A stretch of 64,000 nucleotides of DNA from DASWOJ01 sp964242415 (GCA_964242415.1 CAXTAT010000010.1:1-64000); one strand, 5' to 3'. Numbered from the stretch's first letter, positions 50,780 through 59,410 are shown. Notes: a model not told the origin generated them from the sequence alone. Translations and numbers: made by a program.

Positions 50780-51968
50780 CGCAGAACGCCACGATGCGCC
50801 GGCATGCCTCGGCCAGGGCGGACTCGCTGGTCGCGTAGCTGATCCGCAAGTAGGGCGACATGCCAAACGCCGCGCCGTGCACGACGGCGACATGCTGCTC
50901 CTCCAGCAGGGCCAGGGCAAAGTCCTCGTCGGTGTGCAGCACAGCGCCGCCCGGGGTGGTTTTGCCCAGGCAGCCGGCAATGCCGGGATACACGTAGAAC
51001 GCCCCCTCTGGCTGGTGGCACAGCACCCCCGGCGCGGCATTCAGCGCGTCGACCACCAGGTCCCGCCGCCGCCGGTATGCCGCCGCCATCAGCGGCACCG
51101 CGTCCTGTGGCCCGTCCAGCGCGGCGGCTGCAGCAGCCTGGCCGACGGTGGACACGCCCGCCGCCACCTGGCCCTGCACGTTCACCATCGCCTTCACCAA
51201 TGCGCGCGGCCCGGCGGCGAAGCCGATGCGCCAGCCAGTCATGGCGTACGTCTTCGACACGCCGCTAACCGTCAGCGTGCGGTCGCGCAACCGCGGTTCC
51301 ACCGCCGCCATCGTGCTGTGCCGGCCTTCGAACACCAGGTGCTCGTACATGTCGTCCGACATGATCCACACGTGCGGGTGGCGCAGCATGACCTCGCCCA
51401 GCGCCTGCAGCTCCGCGGCGCTGGCGGCGGCGCCGGTGGGGTTGTTCGGGTAGTTCAGGATCAGCCACTTGGTGCGCGGGGTGATGGCGGCGTCCAGGTC
51501 CTCCGGCCGCAGCTTGAAGCCGTTGTTCTGCGGGCAGTTGACCACCACCGGCTCGCCGCCGACCACGCGGGTCATCAGCGGGTAGGCGCCCCAATAGGGG
51601 GCGGGGATGACAACCTCGTCGCCCTCATCGACGGTGGCCATCAGCGCGTTGAAGATGACGCCTTTGCCGCCATTGCCGACCGTGATCTGGTCGAGCGCGA
51701 AGTCCAGGCCGCTGTCGCGCTGGAACTTACGCTGGATGGCCTGCTTGAGCGCGGGCTGGCCGTCCTGCGGCGGGTACTTGGTGTCGCCGGCCAGGGCCGC
51801 CTGGTAGCCGGCTTCGATGGCGTAGCAGGGGCTGTCGAAGTCAGGCTCGCCGATGGTGAGCGCGATCACCTCGGTCCCGGCGGCGCGCATGGCGCGGGCC
51901 TTGATGGTCATGGCGACGGTGGCAGCGACGGGAACGCGGGCGAGGCGCCGGGCCAGGGTAGGGGTCAT
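50766..51968 (-). CDS. Aspartate-type aminotransferase (class I), copy 1
   Basis: ATG 51968 (MTPTLARRLARVPVAATV) gives 400 aa; the frame continues into repeat element E and should be ignored. PLP class I fold: IGEPDFDSP, NGGKGVIFNALMA, YPNNPTGAA, Schiff-base Lys239 in SGVSKTYAMTGWRIGFA, and the carboxylate-binding Arg in LRISYATS. Interconverts aspartate/glutamate-type amino acids and 2-oxo acids. Its purine-rich ribosome site (GAGGGAGCAGCAGG) is supplied by the repeat. Closely related to the next upstream gene. Confidence 0.9.
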   Translation of the reverse strand: MTPTLARRLARVPVAATVAMTIKARAMRAAGTEVIALTIGEPDFDSPCYAIEAGYQAALAGDTKYPPQDGQPALKQAIQRKFQRDSGLDFALDQITVGNGGKGVIFNALMATVDEGDEVVIPAPYWGAYPLMTRVVGGEPVVVNCPQNNGFKLRPEDLDAAITPRTKWLILNYPNNPTGAAASAAELQALGEVMLRHPHVWIMSDDMYEHLVFEGRHSTMAAVEPRLRDRTLTVSGVSKTYAMTGWRIGFAAGPRALVKAMVNVQGQVAAGVSTVGQAAAAAALDGPQDAVPLMAAAYRRRRDLVVDALNAAPGVLCHQPEGAFYVYPGIAGCLGKTTPGGAVLHTDEDFALALLEEQHVAVVHGAAFGMSPYLRISYATSESALAEACRRIVAFCASLR

Positions 51969-51970
51969 GC

Positions 51971-52150
51971 CTGCTGCTCCCTCTCCCTCCGGGAGAGGGC
52001 TGGGGTGAGGGAAGCGGCCAGGGCGCATGTGCCGAGGGAAGCGCCGCTGGCCGGGTGCCGTTCATGGGCCAAGCTGGTGCGTGCGGCTTCCCTCACCCCG
52101 GGCTTGGTCCGCTTCGCGGCCCAAGCCCAGAGGGAGAGGGGGAAGCGGCG
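51971..52150. repeat. Composite inverted-repeat element E with a variant right half
   Basis: Left half 51971-52016 is typical. The right half 52088-52150 keeps CCCTCACCCC and GAGGGAGAGGGG, but its central palindrome is replaced by a different hairpin, GGGCTTGG and CCAAGCCC around TCCGCTTCGCGG. It lies between the two aminotransferase genes. Confidence 0.8.
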
Positions 52151-52152
52151 CA

Positions 52153-53355
52153 TCAGTGCAGGCCGGCGCAGAAGTGCTGGATGCGTTCGCAAGCCGTCCG
52201 CAGTTGCTCCGTCGCGGCGGCGTAGCTGATCCGCAGGTGGCCGGGGTACATGAACGCGCTGCCGTGCACGGCGGCCACGCCCTCCTCCTCCAACAGGGCC
52301 AGCACGAAGCTCTCGTCGTCGGTGATCGCCGCCCCGCCGCGGCTGGTCTTGCCGATGCAGCCGTGTAGGCTGGGGAACACGTAGAACGCGCCCTCGGGGG
52401 TATGGCAGTGGATGCCCGGCGCCTGATTCAGCATCGACACCACCATGTCGCGCCGGGCCTGGTACACCTCGACCATCTCGCCAATGAAGTCCTGCGGTCC
52501 GTTCAGCGCCTCGACCGCGGCGGCCTGGCTGATGCTGCTGGTGTTGGACGTGCTCTGCGATTGCAGCTTGTCCATCGCACGCACCAGGTGCGCCGGGCCG
52601 CCGGCGAAGCCGATGCGCCAGCCGGTCATGGCGTAGGCCTTGCTGCACCCGTTCATCGTCACCGTGCGCTCGCGCAGCCGCGGCTCGACCTCCACCACCG
52701 TCGAGAACCGGAAATCGCCGTACACCAGCTTCTCGTAGATATCGTCGGTGAACACCCACACGTTGGGATGGCGCAGCAACACGTCGCACAGGGCGCGCAA
52801 CTCGGCGTGCGAGTAGGCGGCGCCGGTCGGGTTGCAGGGGCTGTTCAGCATCAGCCACTTGGTGCGGGGGGTGATGGCGGCCTCCAGGTCCTCCGGCCGC
52901 AGCTTGAAGCCGTTGTTCTGGCCGCAGGGCACGAAAACCGGCGTGCCGTCGGCCAGGGCCACGATGTCGGGATAGCTGACCCAGCACGGCGTGGGAATGA
53001 TCGCCTCGTCGCCGGGGTTCATCGTGGCGACCATGGCGTTGAAGATCACCTGCTTGCCGCCGGTCGAGATGATGATCTCCTCCGGTTTGTAGTCCAGGCC
53101 GCTATCCCGCCGGAACTTCTCGGCGACGGCCCGGCGCAGCGCGGGGGTGCCGGCCACATCGGTGTACTTGGTGTCCCCGGCCTGGATGGCGCGGATGGCG
53201 GCGTCCTTCACATTGGCCGGCGTGTCGAAATCCGGCTCCCCGGCGGATAGGCTGATGATGTCGTGCCCGCCTGCCTTCAACGCCCGCGCCTTGCTGCTGA
53301 TGGCGATGGTCTGGCTAGGGCTGATGCGGTCCAGGCGTTCGGCGATGAGGGTCAT
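52153..53355 (-). CDS. Aspartate-type aminotransferase (class I), copy 2
   Basis: 400 aa from ATG 53355. Same motif series as copy 1: SAGEPDFDTP, STGGKQVIFNAMVA, SPCNPTGAA, Schiff-base Lys239 in NGCSKAYAMTGWRIGFA, LRISYAAA. The asparagine loop reads CNPTG rather than NNPTG. This copy looks like the canonical bacterial AspC/prephenate-capable aspartate aminotransferase of alphaproteobacteria. A 71-base stretch (52850-52920) is almost identical to copy 1. Confidence 0.9.
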   Translation of the reverse strand: MTLIAERLDRISPSQTIAISSKARALKAGGHDIISLSAGEPDFDTPANVKDAAIRAIQAGDTKYTDVAGTPALRRAVAEKFRRDSGLDYKPEEIIISTGGKQVIFNAMVATMNPGDEAIIPTPCWVSYPDIVALADGTPVFVPCGQNNGFKLRPEDLEAAITPRTKWLMLNSPCNPTGAAYSHAELRALCDVLLRHPNVWVFTDDIYEKLVYGDFRFSTVVEVEPRLRERTVTMNGCSKAYAMTGWRIGFAGGPAHLVRAMDKLQSQSTSNTSSISQAAAVEALNGPQDFIGEMVEVYQARRDMVVSMLNQAPGIHCHTPEGAFYVFPSLHGCIGKTSRGGAAITDDESFVLALLEEEGVAAVHGSAFMYPGHLRISYAAATEQLRTACERIQHFCAGLH

Positions 53356-53555
53356 GCGGGGTCCGGCTGCATAGGAAAGGCCGCGACATTAGGCCCGCCC
53401 CCTGCCCGGCACAACAGTTGCCCGGCGGCCAAGCACACCCACTCGTGCTTCACGGTTTCTTTACCTGGCTGGCGCATCTTCCGGTTCAGCGGCGGCCTGT
53501 CGCCACCAATCCCAGGGCAGCCCCTGCCCTATCCGGCCTGCAACGAGGTTTGAAA

Positions 53556-54311
53556 ATGTCGAAGATGTCAGCTTTCCGGCCGGCCTTGATTGCCGGTGCC
53601 GCTGCGCTCGCGTTGGGTGCCGGCCCAGCACAGGCGACGCCCGTCACGTTCGCGCAGTTCACCGGTGGCGCGGCGCAGAACTTCGCGTTCACCAACACCG
53701 GGTCGGGCGCGTCCTTGACAGCCCTGGGGTCAGGCTCCCCGGTGACGTTCACCTACCAGTCGTTCGCGTTGGCCGGGCTGGACCCCTCGCTGGTTGGGGC
53801 CTTGGCGGCGACCCTGACCATGACGGCGACGGCGGCGCCCGGGGCGACACAGGACGCCTATGGCGGGGACCGGCAGGTCTTCACCTCGGCCACGCTGCAG
53901 TTCACGCTGGACACGCCGGTGCATAACGAGAGCAACCTGCTGACCGCCACCATCCAGCCATCCAACACGCGCGGGCCGAGCCTGCAGGGCGACGACGGCG
54001 GCAACGCGGCGTCGTTTCAGGGCGGCAGCACCAACTTCAGCGTGGTATTCCAGTCGGACTTCCTGGACTTCTCCCAGACCGTCCTGCGCGACTATGCGCT
54101 GAGCTTCACTGGGCTTAACCCCATGCTGTTCCTAGACACGGCCAATAACGCCCAGTTCCTATCAAGCTTCACCGCGGACGGGACGGGGACGTTCGACTCC
54201 GATCCGCCGCCTACGGTCGTCTCCGCCGTGCCGGAACCGGGTTCGATGGCGCTGATGGCCTTTGGTCTGGTTGGCGGTGCGCTGGTCCGGCGGCGGGCCG
54301 GGCCGGCGTAA
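53556..54311 (+). CDS. PEP-CTERM sorted surface protein
   Basis: ATG 53556 with GAGG upstream; 251 aa. Signal peptide (MSKMSAFRPALIAGAAALAL, then GAGPAQA). The mature part is beta-rich without cysteines (VTFAQFTGGAAQNFAFTNTG, TATLQFTLDTPVHNES-like segments). The C-terminus has VPEPGS, a hydrophobic stretch and RRR, the PEP-CTERM sorting signal recognised by exosortase (EpsH). Exosortase itself is not in the window. Such proteins are often linked to exopolysaccharide. Confidence 0.88.
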   Translation: MSKMSAFRPALIAGAAALALGAGPAQATPVTFAQFTGGAAQNFAFTNTGSGASLTALGSGSPVTFTYQSFALAGLDPSLVGALAATLTMTATAAPGATQDAYGGDRQVFTSATLQFTLDTPVHNESNLLTATIQPSNTRGPSLQGDDGGNAASFQGGSTNFSVVFQSDFLDFSQTVLRDYALSFTGLNPMLFLDTANNAQFLSSFTADGTGTFDSDPPPTVVSAVPEPGSMALMAFGLVGGALVRRRAGPA

Positions 54312-54326
54312 TACGGGGCGTCGGCG

Positions 54327-55100
54327 CTACTTTTCCACGAACGCCTTTTCGATCACATACTGGCCCGGCGCGCTGCTGCTGCCCTCCGTGAAGCCGCGGC
54401 CGTCCAGCAGCTTCACCATGTCCGCCAGGAAAACCGGGCTGCCGCACAGCATCACCCGGTCCCCTGCGGGGTCCAGGGCGGGCAGGCCCAAGTCGCTGGT
54501 CAGCTTGCCGGTTTCCAGCCCGGTGGTGATGCGGCCCTGGTTGTGGAACGGCTCGCGGGTCACGGTAGGATAGTACAGCAGCTTGCCGGCCACGACCTCG
54601 CCGAGCAGCTCGTCGCCGGGCAGGCGGGAGACGATCCCCTCGCCATAGGCCAGCTCCGCCACCTCACGCACGCCGTGCACCAGGATGACGCGCTCGAAGC
54701 GGTCGTACACGTCGGGGTCGCGGATGATGCTGGCGAACGGGGCCAGGCCGGTGCCGGTGCCGAGCAGGTAAAGGTTGCGGCCCGGCGTCAGGCTGTCCTG
54801 CACCAAGGTGCCGACCGCCTTGCGCCCGACCAGCACCTGGCTGCCCTCCTGGATCAATTGCAGCCGGCTGGTCAGCGGGCCGTCCGGCACCTTGATGCTG
54901 AAGAACTCCAACTGCTCGTCATAGTGCGGGCTGGCCATGCTGTAGGCGCGGAGCAGCGGCTTTCCGTCCACCTGCAAGCCGATCATGGTGAACTGGCCCG
55001 ACAGGAAGCGGAACGCCGGGTCGCGCGTGGTGGTGAAGCTGAACAGCGTAGGCGTCCAATGGCGGACGCCGGTGACGGTCTCGTGCAGCAGGTTGGACAT
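54327..55100 (-). CDS. fpr: Ferredoxin-NADP+ reductase
   Basis: ATG 55100 (MSNLLHETVTGVRHWTP); 257 aa, the usual size of proteobacterial FPR. FAD site RAYSMASPHYDE and KVPDGPLTSRL; NADP site LLGTGTGLAPFASII with VHGVREVAELAY; CGSPVFLADM; and the short C-terminal FVEK tail typical of subclass I bacterial FPRs. Transfers electrons between NADPH and ferredoxin/flavodoxin, often for oxidative stress defence. Divergent from a secreted protein gene. Confidence 0.92.
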   Translation of the reverse strand: MSNLLHETVTGVRHWTPTLFSFTTTRDPAFRFLSGQFTMIGLQVDGKPLLRAYSMASPHYDEQLEFFSIKVPDGPLTSRLQLIQEGSQVLVGRKAVGTLVQDSLTPGRNLYLLGTGTGLAPFASIIRDPDVYDRFERVILVHGVREVAELAYGEGIVSRLPGDELLGEVVAGKLLYYPTVTREPFHNQGRITTGLETGKLTSDLGLPALDPAGDRVMLCGSPVFLADMVKLLDGRGFTEGSSSAPGQYVIEKAFVEK

Positions 55101-55327
55101 GGGGGCCTGTGTGCGATGGGGGTGCGCGGCTGGGCTTAAGCCCGACATCGCGCCGCTTGGCAAATCGCCAGGGATGCGCGGCGATCCCAAGGATGTGGCG
55201 ATGCAGGCGGCGGCGTCCAAGCCGGGTGGGCGGCGCGTCTGTCAGGAATGGCCAAGAAGCCGCACTGCACCTGGACCCAGGCAGGGGACCGGCCTAGCGT
55301 GGCTGCAATCGGATAGGAAAATAAACG

Positions 55328-56047
55328 GTGCATATGCTCTGGCTCGGGCTTGGTGTGTGCGTGGCCGGGGCTGCCCACGCCCAATCCGTGGAGGTGCCGT
55401 CGGTCGCCGCGAACGATAGCTGGGTTTATCAGGACACGGTCGAGAAGGGCGCCAACTGGCAGCAGAACCGGTCCGAGGCGACGGTGGTGCGGGCGGGGCC
55501 GTCCTCGATCCTGCTGAGCAAGCGCCCGGCTGGCTCCCGCCTGCCGCCCACCGAACAGATGCTGGGGGCGGACTGGAGCCGCATCCGCAGCGTGGATGGG
55601 CATGAGACCGTGGTGAACCGTCCGCTATCGTTCCCGCTCCGCACCGGCCGGAGCTGGATCGTCGAGTACACCGAGACCAACCCGAACCGCCAGCACACCA
55701 GCGAGCACTTCCGCAGCGCCTACCGCGTGATGGGATGGGAGGACGTGACCGTCCCCGCCGGCGCCTTCCACGCCATCAAGATCGAAGCCGAAGGCGAGTG
55801 GCAGGCCGCACTGGCCCCGGCCCTCTCCGCCGCAAGCGGCAGCCGCGTTGACGCCCAGGGCAGCACGGTGCTGCTGCAGACCAACCGGACCACGCCGCGC
55901 ACGGTCAGCGGGCGAATCTACAAGGCATTCTGGTATGTGCCGGCGGTCAAGCGATGGGTGAAGTCGGTCGAGGAATACTATGACGGCAACGGTGTGCGGA
56001 ACGAGCGCTACACCGACGAGCTTGAGTCCTACAAGGTCGAGGGCTGA
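55328..56047 (+). CDS. Secreted hypothetical protein (239 aa)
   Basis: GTG 55328 (or ATG 55334 two codons on) with AGGA upstream. Signal peptide MHMLWLGLGVCVAGAAHAQS. The mature chain has features of a periplasmic beta-rich domain: VAANDSWVYQDTVEKG, FPLRTGRSWIVEYTETNPN, DVTVPAGAFHAIKIEAEGEW and GRIYKAFWYVPAVKRWVKS. The AFWYVP..KRWVK.E...Y pattern recurs in many proteobacterial secreted proteins of unknown function. No partner gene obvious. Confidence 0.65.
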   Translation: MHMLWLGLGVCVAGAAHAQSVEVPSVAANDSWVYQDTVEKGANWQQNRSEATVVRAGPSSILLSKRPAGSRLPPTEQMLGADWSRIRSVDGHETVVNRPLSFPLRTGRSWIVEYTETNPNRQHTSEHFRSAYRVMGWEDVTVPAGAFHAIKIEAEGEWQAALAPALSAASGSRVDAQGSTVLLQTNRTTPRTVSGRIYKAFWYVPAVKRWVKSVEEYYDGNGVRNERYTDELESYKVEG

Positions 56048-56226
56048 GCTCCGGCCTCGCTGGCCGGGGATGGCGTGGCGGGTCGCAGCGCGCTTGAGAG
56101 GGCTGGTTGCCGCTCCCATCGCTGATGCCGGAACAGGTTTGTTACTATTTAAGACACGCCACTCCGGGTCTTGCGGGTTATTAATACACTCGGCGCCCTG
56201 CGCGCTTATTCACGGAGGAGGCTGTT

Positions 56227-56478
56227 TTGAAAACCTTGGCTATCGTTGGCTGCATCATGGCGCTGTGCACCGGCCAGGTGTCCGCAGCGTCGAACGTAGC
56301 TCGCCCGCTGCCGACGGAGAGCGGCATCATACAGGTTGAGGGAGGCTGCGGACCCTATGGGTTCCGCGACTACTACGGTTATTGCCGGCCGCGCCGGGTT
56401 GTCGTCGTACGGCCCCGCTACTACGGCTGCCCTTTCGGTTTCCACCCGACGCCCTGGGGTTGCCGGCCGAACTACTGA
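56227..56478 (+). CDS. Small secreted GCG/CRPN-type protein (83 aa)
   Basis: TTG 56227 with a strong GGAGGAGG upstream. Signal peptide MKTLAIVGCIMALCTGQVSA. The mature part is very Tyr/Pro/Arg/Gly-rich with GGCGPYGFRDYYGYCRPRR and YGCPFGFHPTPWGCRPNY, fitting the GCG-CRPN type of small alphaproteobacterial secreted proteins. Five cysteines in the mature part suggest disulfides or metal binding. Function unknown. Confidence 0.7.
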   Translation: MKTLAIVGCIMALCTGQVSAASNVARPLPTESGIIQVEGGCGPYGFRDYYGYCRPRRVVVVRPRYYGCPFGFHPTPWGCRPNY

Positions 56479-56587
56479 GCCACATTGCCATGCAGGGGGC
56501 TGCCAACCTGACAAGGTGGCTACGGCAGCCCTCCAGTGGTATGCCCTTGCCGTGGTAAGGACACGTTCCGGTAGGGACGGGCAGGCG

Positions 56588-56662
56588 GCCGGGTTAGCAC
56601 AGCGGTAGTGCAGCGGTTTTGTAAACCGAAGGTCGGGGGTTCAAGTCCCTCACCCGGCACCA
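56588..56662 (+). tRNA. tRNA-Thr(UGU)
   Basis: Cloverleaf: acceptor GCCGGGT/ACCCGGC, D stem GCAC/GTGC, anticodon loop TTTGTAA with anticodon TGT (UGU, threonine ACA codons), T stem GGGGG/CCCTC with TTCAAGT loop, and encoded CCA. One mismatch in the anticodon stem. Its last 13 bases are antisense to the 3' end of an ABC transporter ATPase gene. Confidence 0.95.
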
Positions 56663-57621
56663 CCGCCCGCCCTCTGCACCAGCGGATAGTGACACCGCAC
56701 CAGCCGCTCCGCGACCTGCCGCAGCACCGGCATTTCCGACATGCATCGCGCCTGCGCCTGGGGGCAGCGGGTGTGGAAGCGGCAGCCGGACGGGGGATGC
56801 ACCGGGCTGGGCGGCTCGCCCCGCAGCACCACCCGGGCGCGGCGCCGGGCCGGGTCCACGGCCGGGTTGGTGGACAGCAGCGCCGCCGTGTAGGGGTGCG
56901 CCGGCGCCGCGAACAGCAGTGCGGTCGGGCCATGCTCCACGACCTGGCCCAGGTACATCACCACCGTGCCAGCCGTGATCCGGCGGATGACGCCCAGGTT
57001 GTGGCTGCACACCAGCAGGGTCAGCCGCATCTCCGCCTGCAGGTCCAGCAGCAGGTTCAGCAGGTCGCCCTGCACGGACACGTCCAGCCCGGCCGTCGGC
57101 TCGTCCGCCACCAGCAGCTCCGGACGCAGCACCAGGGCGCGGGCCACCGCCACCCGCCGGGCCTGGCCGCCGCTGACCTGGTGCGGGTACTTGTCCAGCA
57201 GGTCCGCCGGCAGGCCGAGGCGGCGCATCAGGCTCTCGGTCGCCGCCCATGCCTCCGCCCGCGGCAGGCCATGGATCGCGGCCGGCTCGGCCAGCAGGCG
57301 GCGCAGCGTCATGCGCGGGGACAGCGACCCGGCCGCATCCTGCAGCAGCATCCCGACCCGGCGCCGGAACGCCAGCCGGCCGCGGGCCAGCAGCGCCGGC
57401 AGCGGCTCGCCCCCAACCAGCACCGCCCCGGCCGTCGGCGCCTGCAGGCCCAGCAGCACCCGGCACAGCGTCGTCTTGCCCGACCCGCTCTCCCCGACCA
57501 GCCCGGTCACCACGCCGCCCGGCAGGGCAAGGCTGACCCCTGCCAGCGCGCCGACGCCGCCGGGGAACGTGACGGCCACGTCCCGCAGTTCCGCCGCGGG
57601 GGTCGTGCTGCCCTCGGTCAT
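56650..57621 (-). CDS. Peptide-type ABC importer ATPase 2 (DppF/OppF-like)
   Basis: ATG 57621 in an ATGA overlap with ATPase 1; 323 aa. Walker A GLVGESGSGKTT, signature VSGGQARRVAVARAL, Walker B LLVADEPTAGLD, and the oligopeptide-specific C-terminal domain SGCRFHTRCPQAQARC, whose cysteines may bind an iron-sulfur cluster. Hydrolyses ATP with ATPase 1 to drive uptake. The TGA stop lies inside the antisense of tRNA-Thr. Confidence 0.93.
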   Translation of the reverse strand: MTEGSTTPAAELRDVAVTFPGGVGALAGVSLALPGGVVTGLVGESGSGKTTLCRVLLGLQAPTAGAVLVGGEPLPALLARGRLAFRRRVGMLLQDAAGSLSPRMTLRRLLAEPAAIHGLPRAEAWAATESLMRRLGLPADLLDKYPHQVSGGQARRVAVARALVLRPELLVADEPTAGLDVSVQGDLLNLLLDLQAEMRLTLLVCSHNLGVIRRITAGTVVMYLGQVVEHGPTALLFAAPAHPYTAALLSTNPAVDPARRRARVVLRGEPPSPVHPPSGCRFHTRCPQAQARCMSEMPVLRQVAERLVRCHYPLVQRAGGGAG

Positions 57622-58580
57622 GCCGCCTTCCAGCACGCTGCGGCGCGATCCGGCGCCACCGGCCGAAGCGGTTGCGGCTCCGTCCGGCAGCGCGCCTCCA
57701 CCGCCGGGCAACGCGGGGCGAAGATGCAGCCGCCGGGTATCCCGACCGGGTCCGGCACCTCGCCGGGGATGGACCGCAGGCGGCCGGCGCCGTCCTCCTC
57801 GATCTCGCAGGCCAGCAGGGCGGCGGTGTAGGGGTGGGCCGGCATGGAGCACACGGCGGCGGCCGGTCCGGTCTCCACCACCAGGCCGCCGTACATGACG
57901 GCGATGTCGTCGCAAAGCTGCGCCACCAGGCCCAGGTGGTGCGAGATGAACAGCACCGACCCGGCCAGGTCCGCCCGCAGGCCGCGGAACAGGTCGATGA
58001 TCCCGGCCTCCACCGTCGCGTCCAGCGCCGTCGTCGGCTCGTCGGCCAGCAGCAGGTCCGGCTGCGCCAGCAGGGCCATGGCGATCATCACCCGCTGCCG
58101 CATGCCGCCGGACAGCTCGTGCGGGTAGGCGCGCAGCCGCTGGGCCGGGTCGGCGATCTCCACCCGGCGCAACGCCGCCTCCACCCCGGCGCGGCGGTCC
58201 CGGCGGGACAGGCCGGGCTGGCGGCGGCGCAGCACGTCGGACAGGTGGGTGCCGACGGTGAACAGCGGGTTCAGCGCCGTCGCCGGGTCCTGGAAGACCA
58301 TGGCGATGCGCCGGCCGCGCCAGCCTTGCAGCGCGGCCTCGTCCAGCGCGAGCAGGTCGGCGCCGCCCATCACCGCACGGCCGGACAGGCGCGTGACGTT
58401 GCCGGGCAGCAGGCGCAGCAGGCACAGGGCCAGGGTGCTTTTGCCGGACCCGCTCTCGCCGACGACGCCGACGATGCGGCCGTGCCCGATGGTGAGCGAC
58501 ACGCCGCGCAGGATGTGCGCGGTGCCGCGGGGGGTGCGGGCGTCCAGCTCCAGGTCCTCGATCTGCAGCAGGTCCGTCAT
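57618..58580 (-). CDS. Peptide-type ABC importer ATPase 1 (DppD/OppD-like)
   Basis: ATG 58580 in an ATGA overlap with the second permease; 320 aa. Walker A GVVGESGSGKST, LSGGMRQRVMIAMALLAQP signature, Walker B LLLADEPTTALD, and C-terminal GGCIFAPRCPAVEARC. Part of the five-gene importer with strictly overlapping ORFs. Confidence 0.93.
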   Translation of the reverse strand: MTDLLQIEDLELDARTPRGTAHILRGVSLTIGHGRIVGVVGESGSGKSTLALCLLRLLPGNVTRLSGRAVMGGADLLALDEAALQGWRGRRIAMVFQDPATALNPLFTVGTHLSDVLRRRQPGLSRRDRRAGVEAALRRVEIADPAQRLRAYPHELSGGMRQRVMIAMALLAQPDLLLADEPTTALDATVEAGIIDLFRGLRADLAGSVLFISHHLGLVAQLCDDIAVMYGGLVVETGPAAAVCSMPAHPYTAALLACEIEEDGAGRLRSIPGEVPDPVGIPGGCIFAPRCPAVEARCRTEPQPLRPVAPDRAAACWKAA

Positions 58581-59410
58581 CCCCGCCCGGTCCCCTGGCG
58601 TCCCCGGGGGTCCACGGCATCGCGCAGTGCCTCCCCGAACAGGGTGAAGCCCAACGTGGCGACCGCCAGCGCCAGGGAGGCGACGAGCACCGGCAAGGTG
58701 CTGTCCGACAAGTAGGAATACCCGTCGTAGATCAGCGTCCCCCAGCTCGCCAGCGGTGGGCGGACACCCAAGCCGATGAAGCTCAGCCCGGCCTCGATGG
58801 TGATGACCACGGGGACTTCGATGCTGGCCAGCACGATCAGCGGCCCCGCGATGTTGGGCAGCACATGCGACCAGGCGATGCGCCAGGGACCGGCGCCCAG
58901 GATGCGCTCGGCCTCCAGGAACGGCGCGGCGCGCAGGGTCATCACCTGGGCGCGCGCCACGCGGCCGAACTGCGGCACCAGGGTCACGGCGACGATGCCG
59001 ACCAGGTGCGCGTTGCTGGGGCCGAACACCGCCACCACCGCAAGCGCCAGCACCAGCGACGGAAACGAGGCGACGATGTCGAACAGGATCAGCACCAGCC
59101 GCTCCCATCCCGTGGACACCGACGCCGCCAGCACGCCCAGCCCGACGCCGGCGACGGCGGCCAGGGCGATGGAGGACAGCGACACCGTCATCGCCACTGT
59201 CGCCCCGTGCAGCAGCCGGCTCAGCAGGTCCCGGCCCAACTGGTCGGTGCCCAGCCAGTGCGCCCGGGACGGCCCGGCGAACCGCTCCAGGATGCTCAAC
59301 CCGTCGGGGTCGTAGGGGGCGATCCAGGGGGCGAACACGGCGGCGAACACGACGACGCCCACGATCACCGTGCCCAGCAGCCCGGCCGGCGTCGCGACCA
59401 TCCGCCGCAT
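58577..59410 (-). CDS. Peptide-type ABC importer permease 2 (DppC/OppC-like)
   Basis: ATG 59410 (MRRMVATPAGLLGTVIVG); 277 aa. Six membrane helices. Conserved N-terminal loop PYDPDGLSILERFAGPSRAHWLGTDQ is characteristic (HWLGTDQLGRDLLSRLLHG), and the EAA loop LRAAPFLEAERILGAGPWRI contacts the ATPases. Overlaps ATPase 1 by ATGA and follows permease 1 by 16 bases. Confidence 0.93.
   Translation of the reverse strand: MRRMVATPAGLLGTVIVGVVVFAAVFAPWIAPYDPDGLSILERFAGPSRAHWLGTDQLGRDLLSRLLHGATVAMTVSLSSIALAAVAGVGLGVLAASVSTGWERLVLILFDIVASFPSLVLALAVVAVFGPSNAHLVGIVAVTLVPQFGRVARAQVMTLRAAPFLEAERILGAGPWRIAWSHVLPNIAGPLIVLASIEVPVVITIEAGLSFIGLGVRPPLASWGTLIYDGYSYLSDSTLPVLVASLALAVATLGFTLFGEALRDAVDPRGRQGTGRG

Noticed and set aside
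57618..59108. A 496-aa ATPase extending into the permease gene
   Set aside because: The N-terminal part is an out-of-frame shadow of the permease; the ATPase starts at ATG 58580 in an ATGA overlap.
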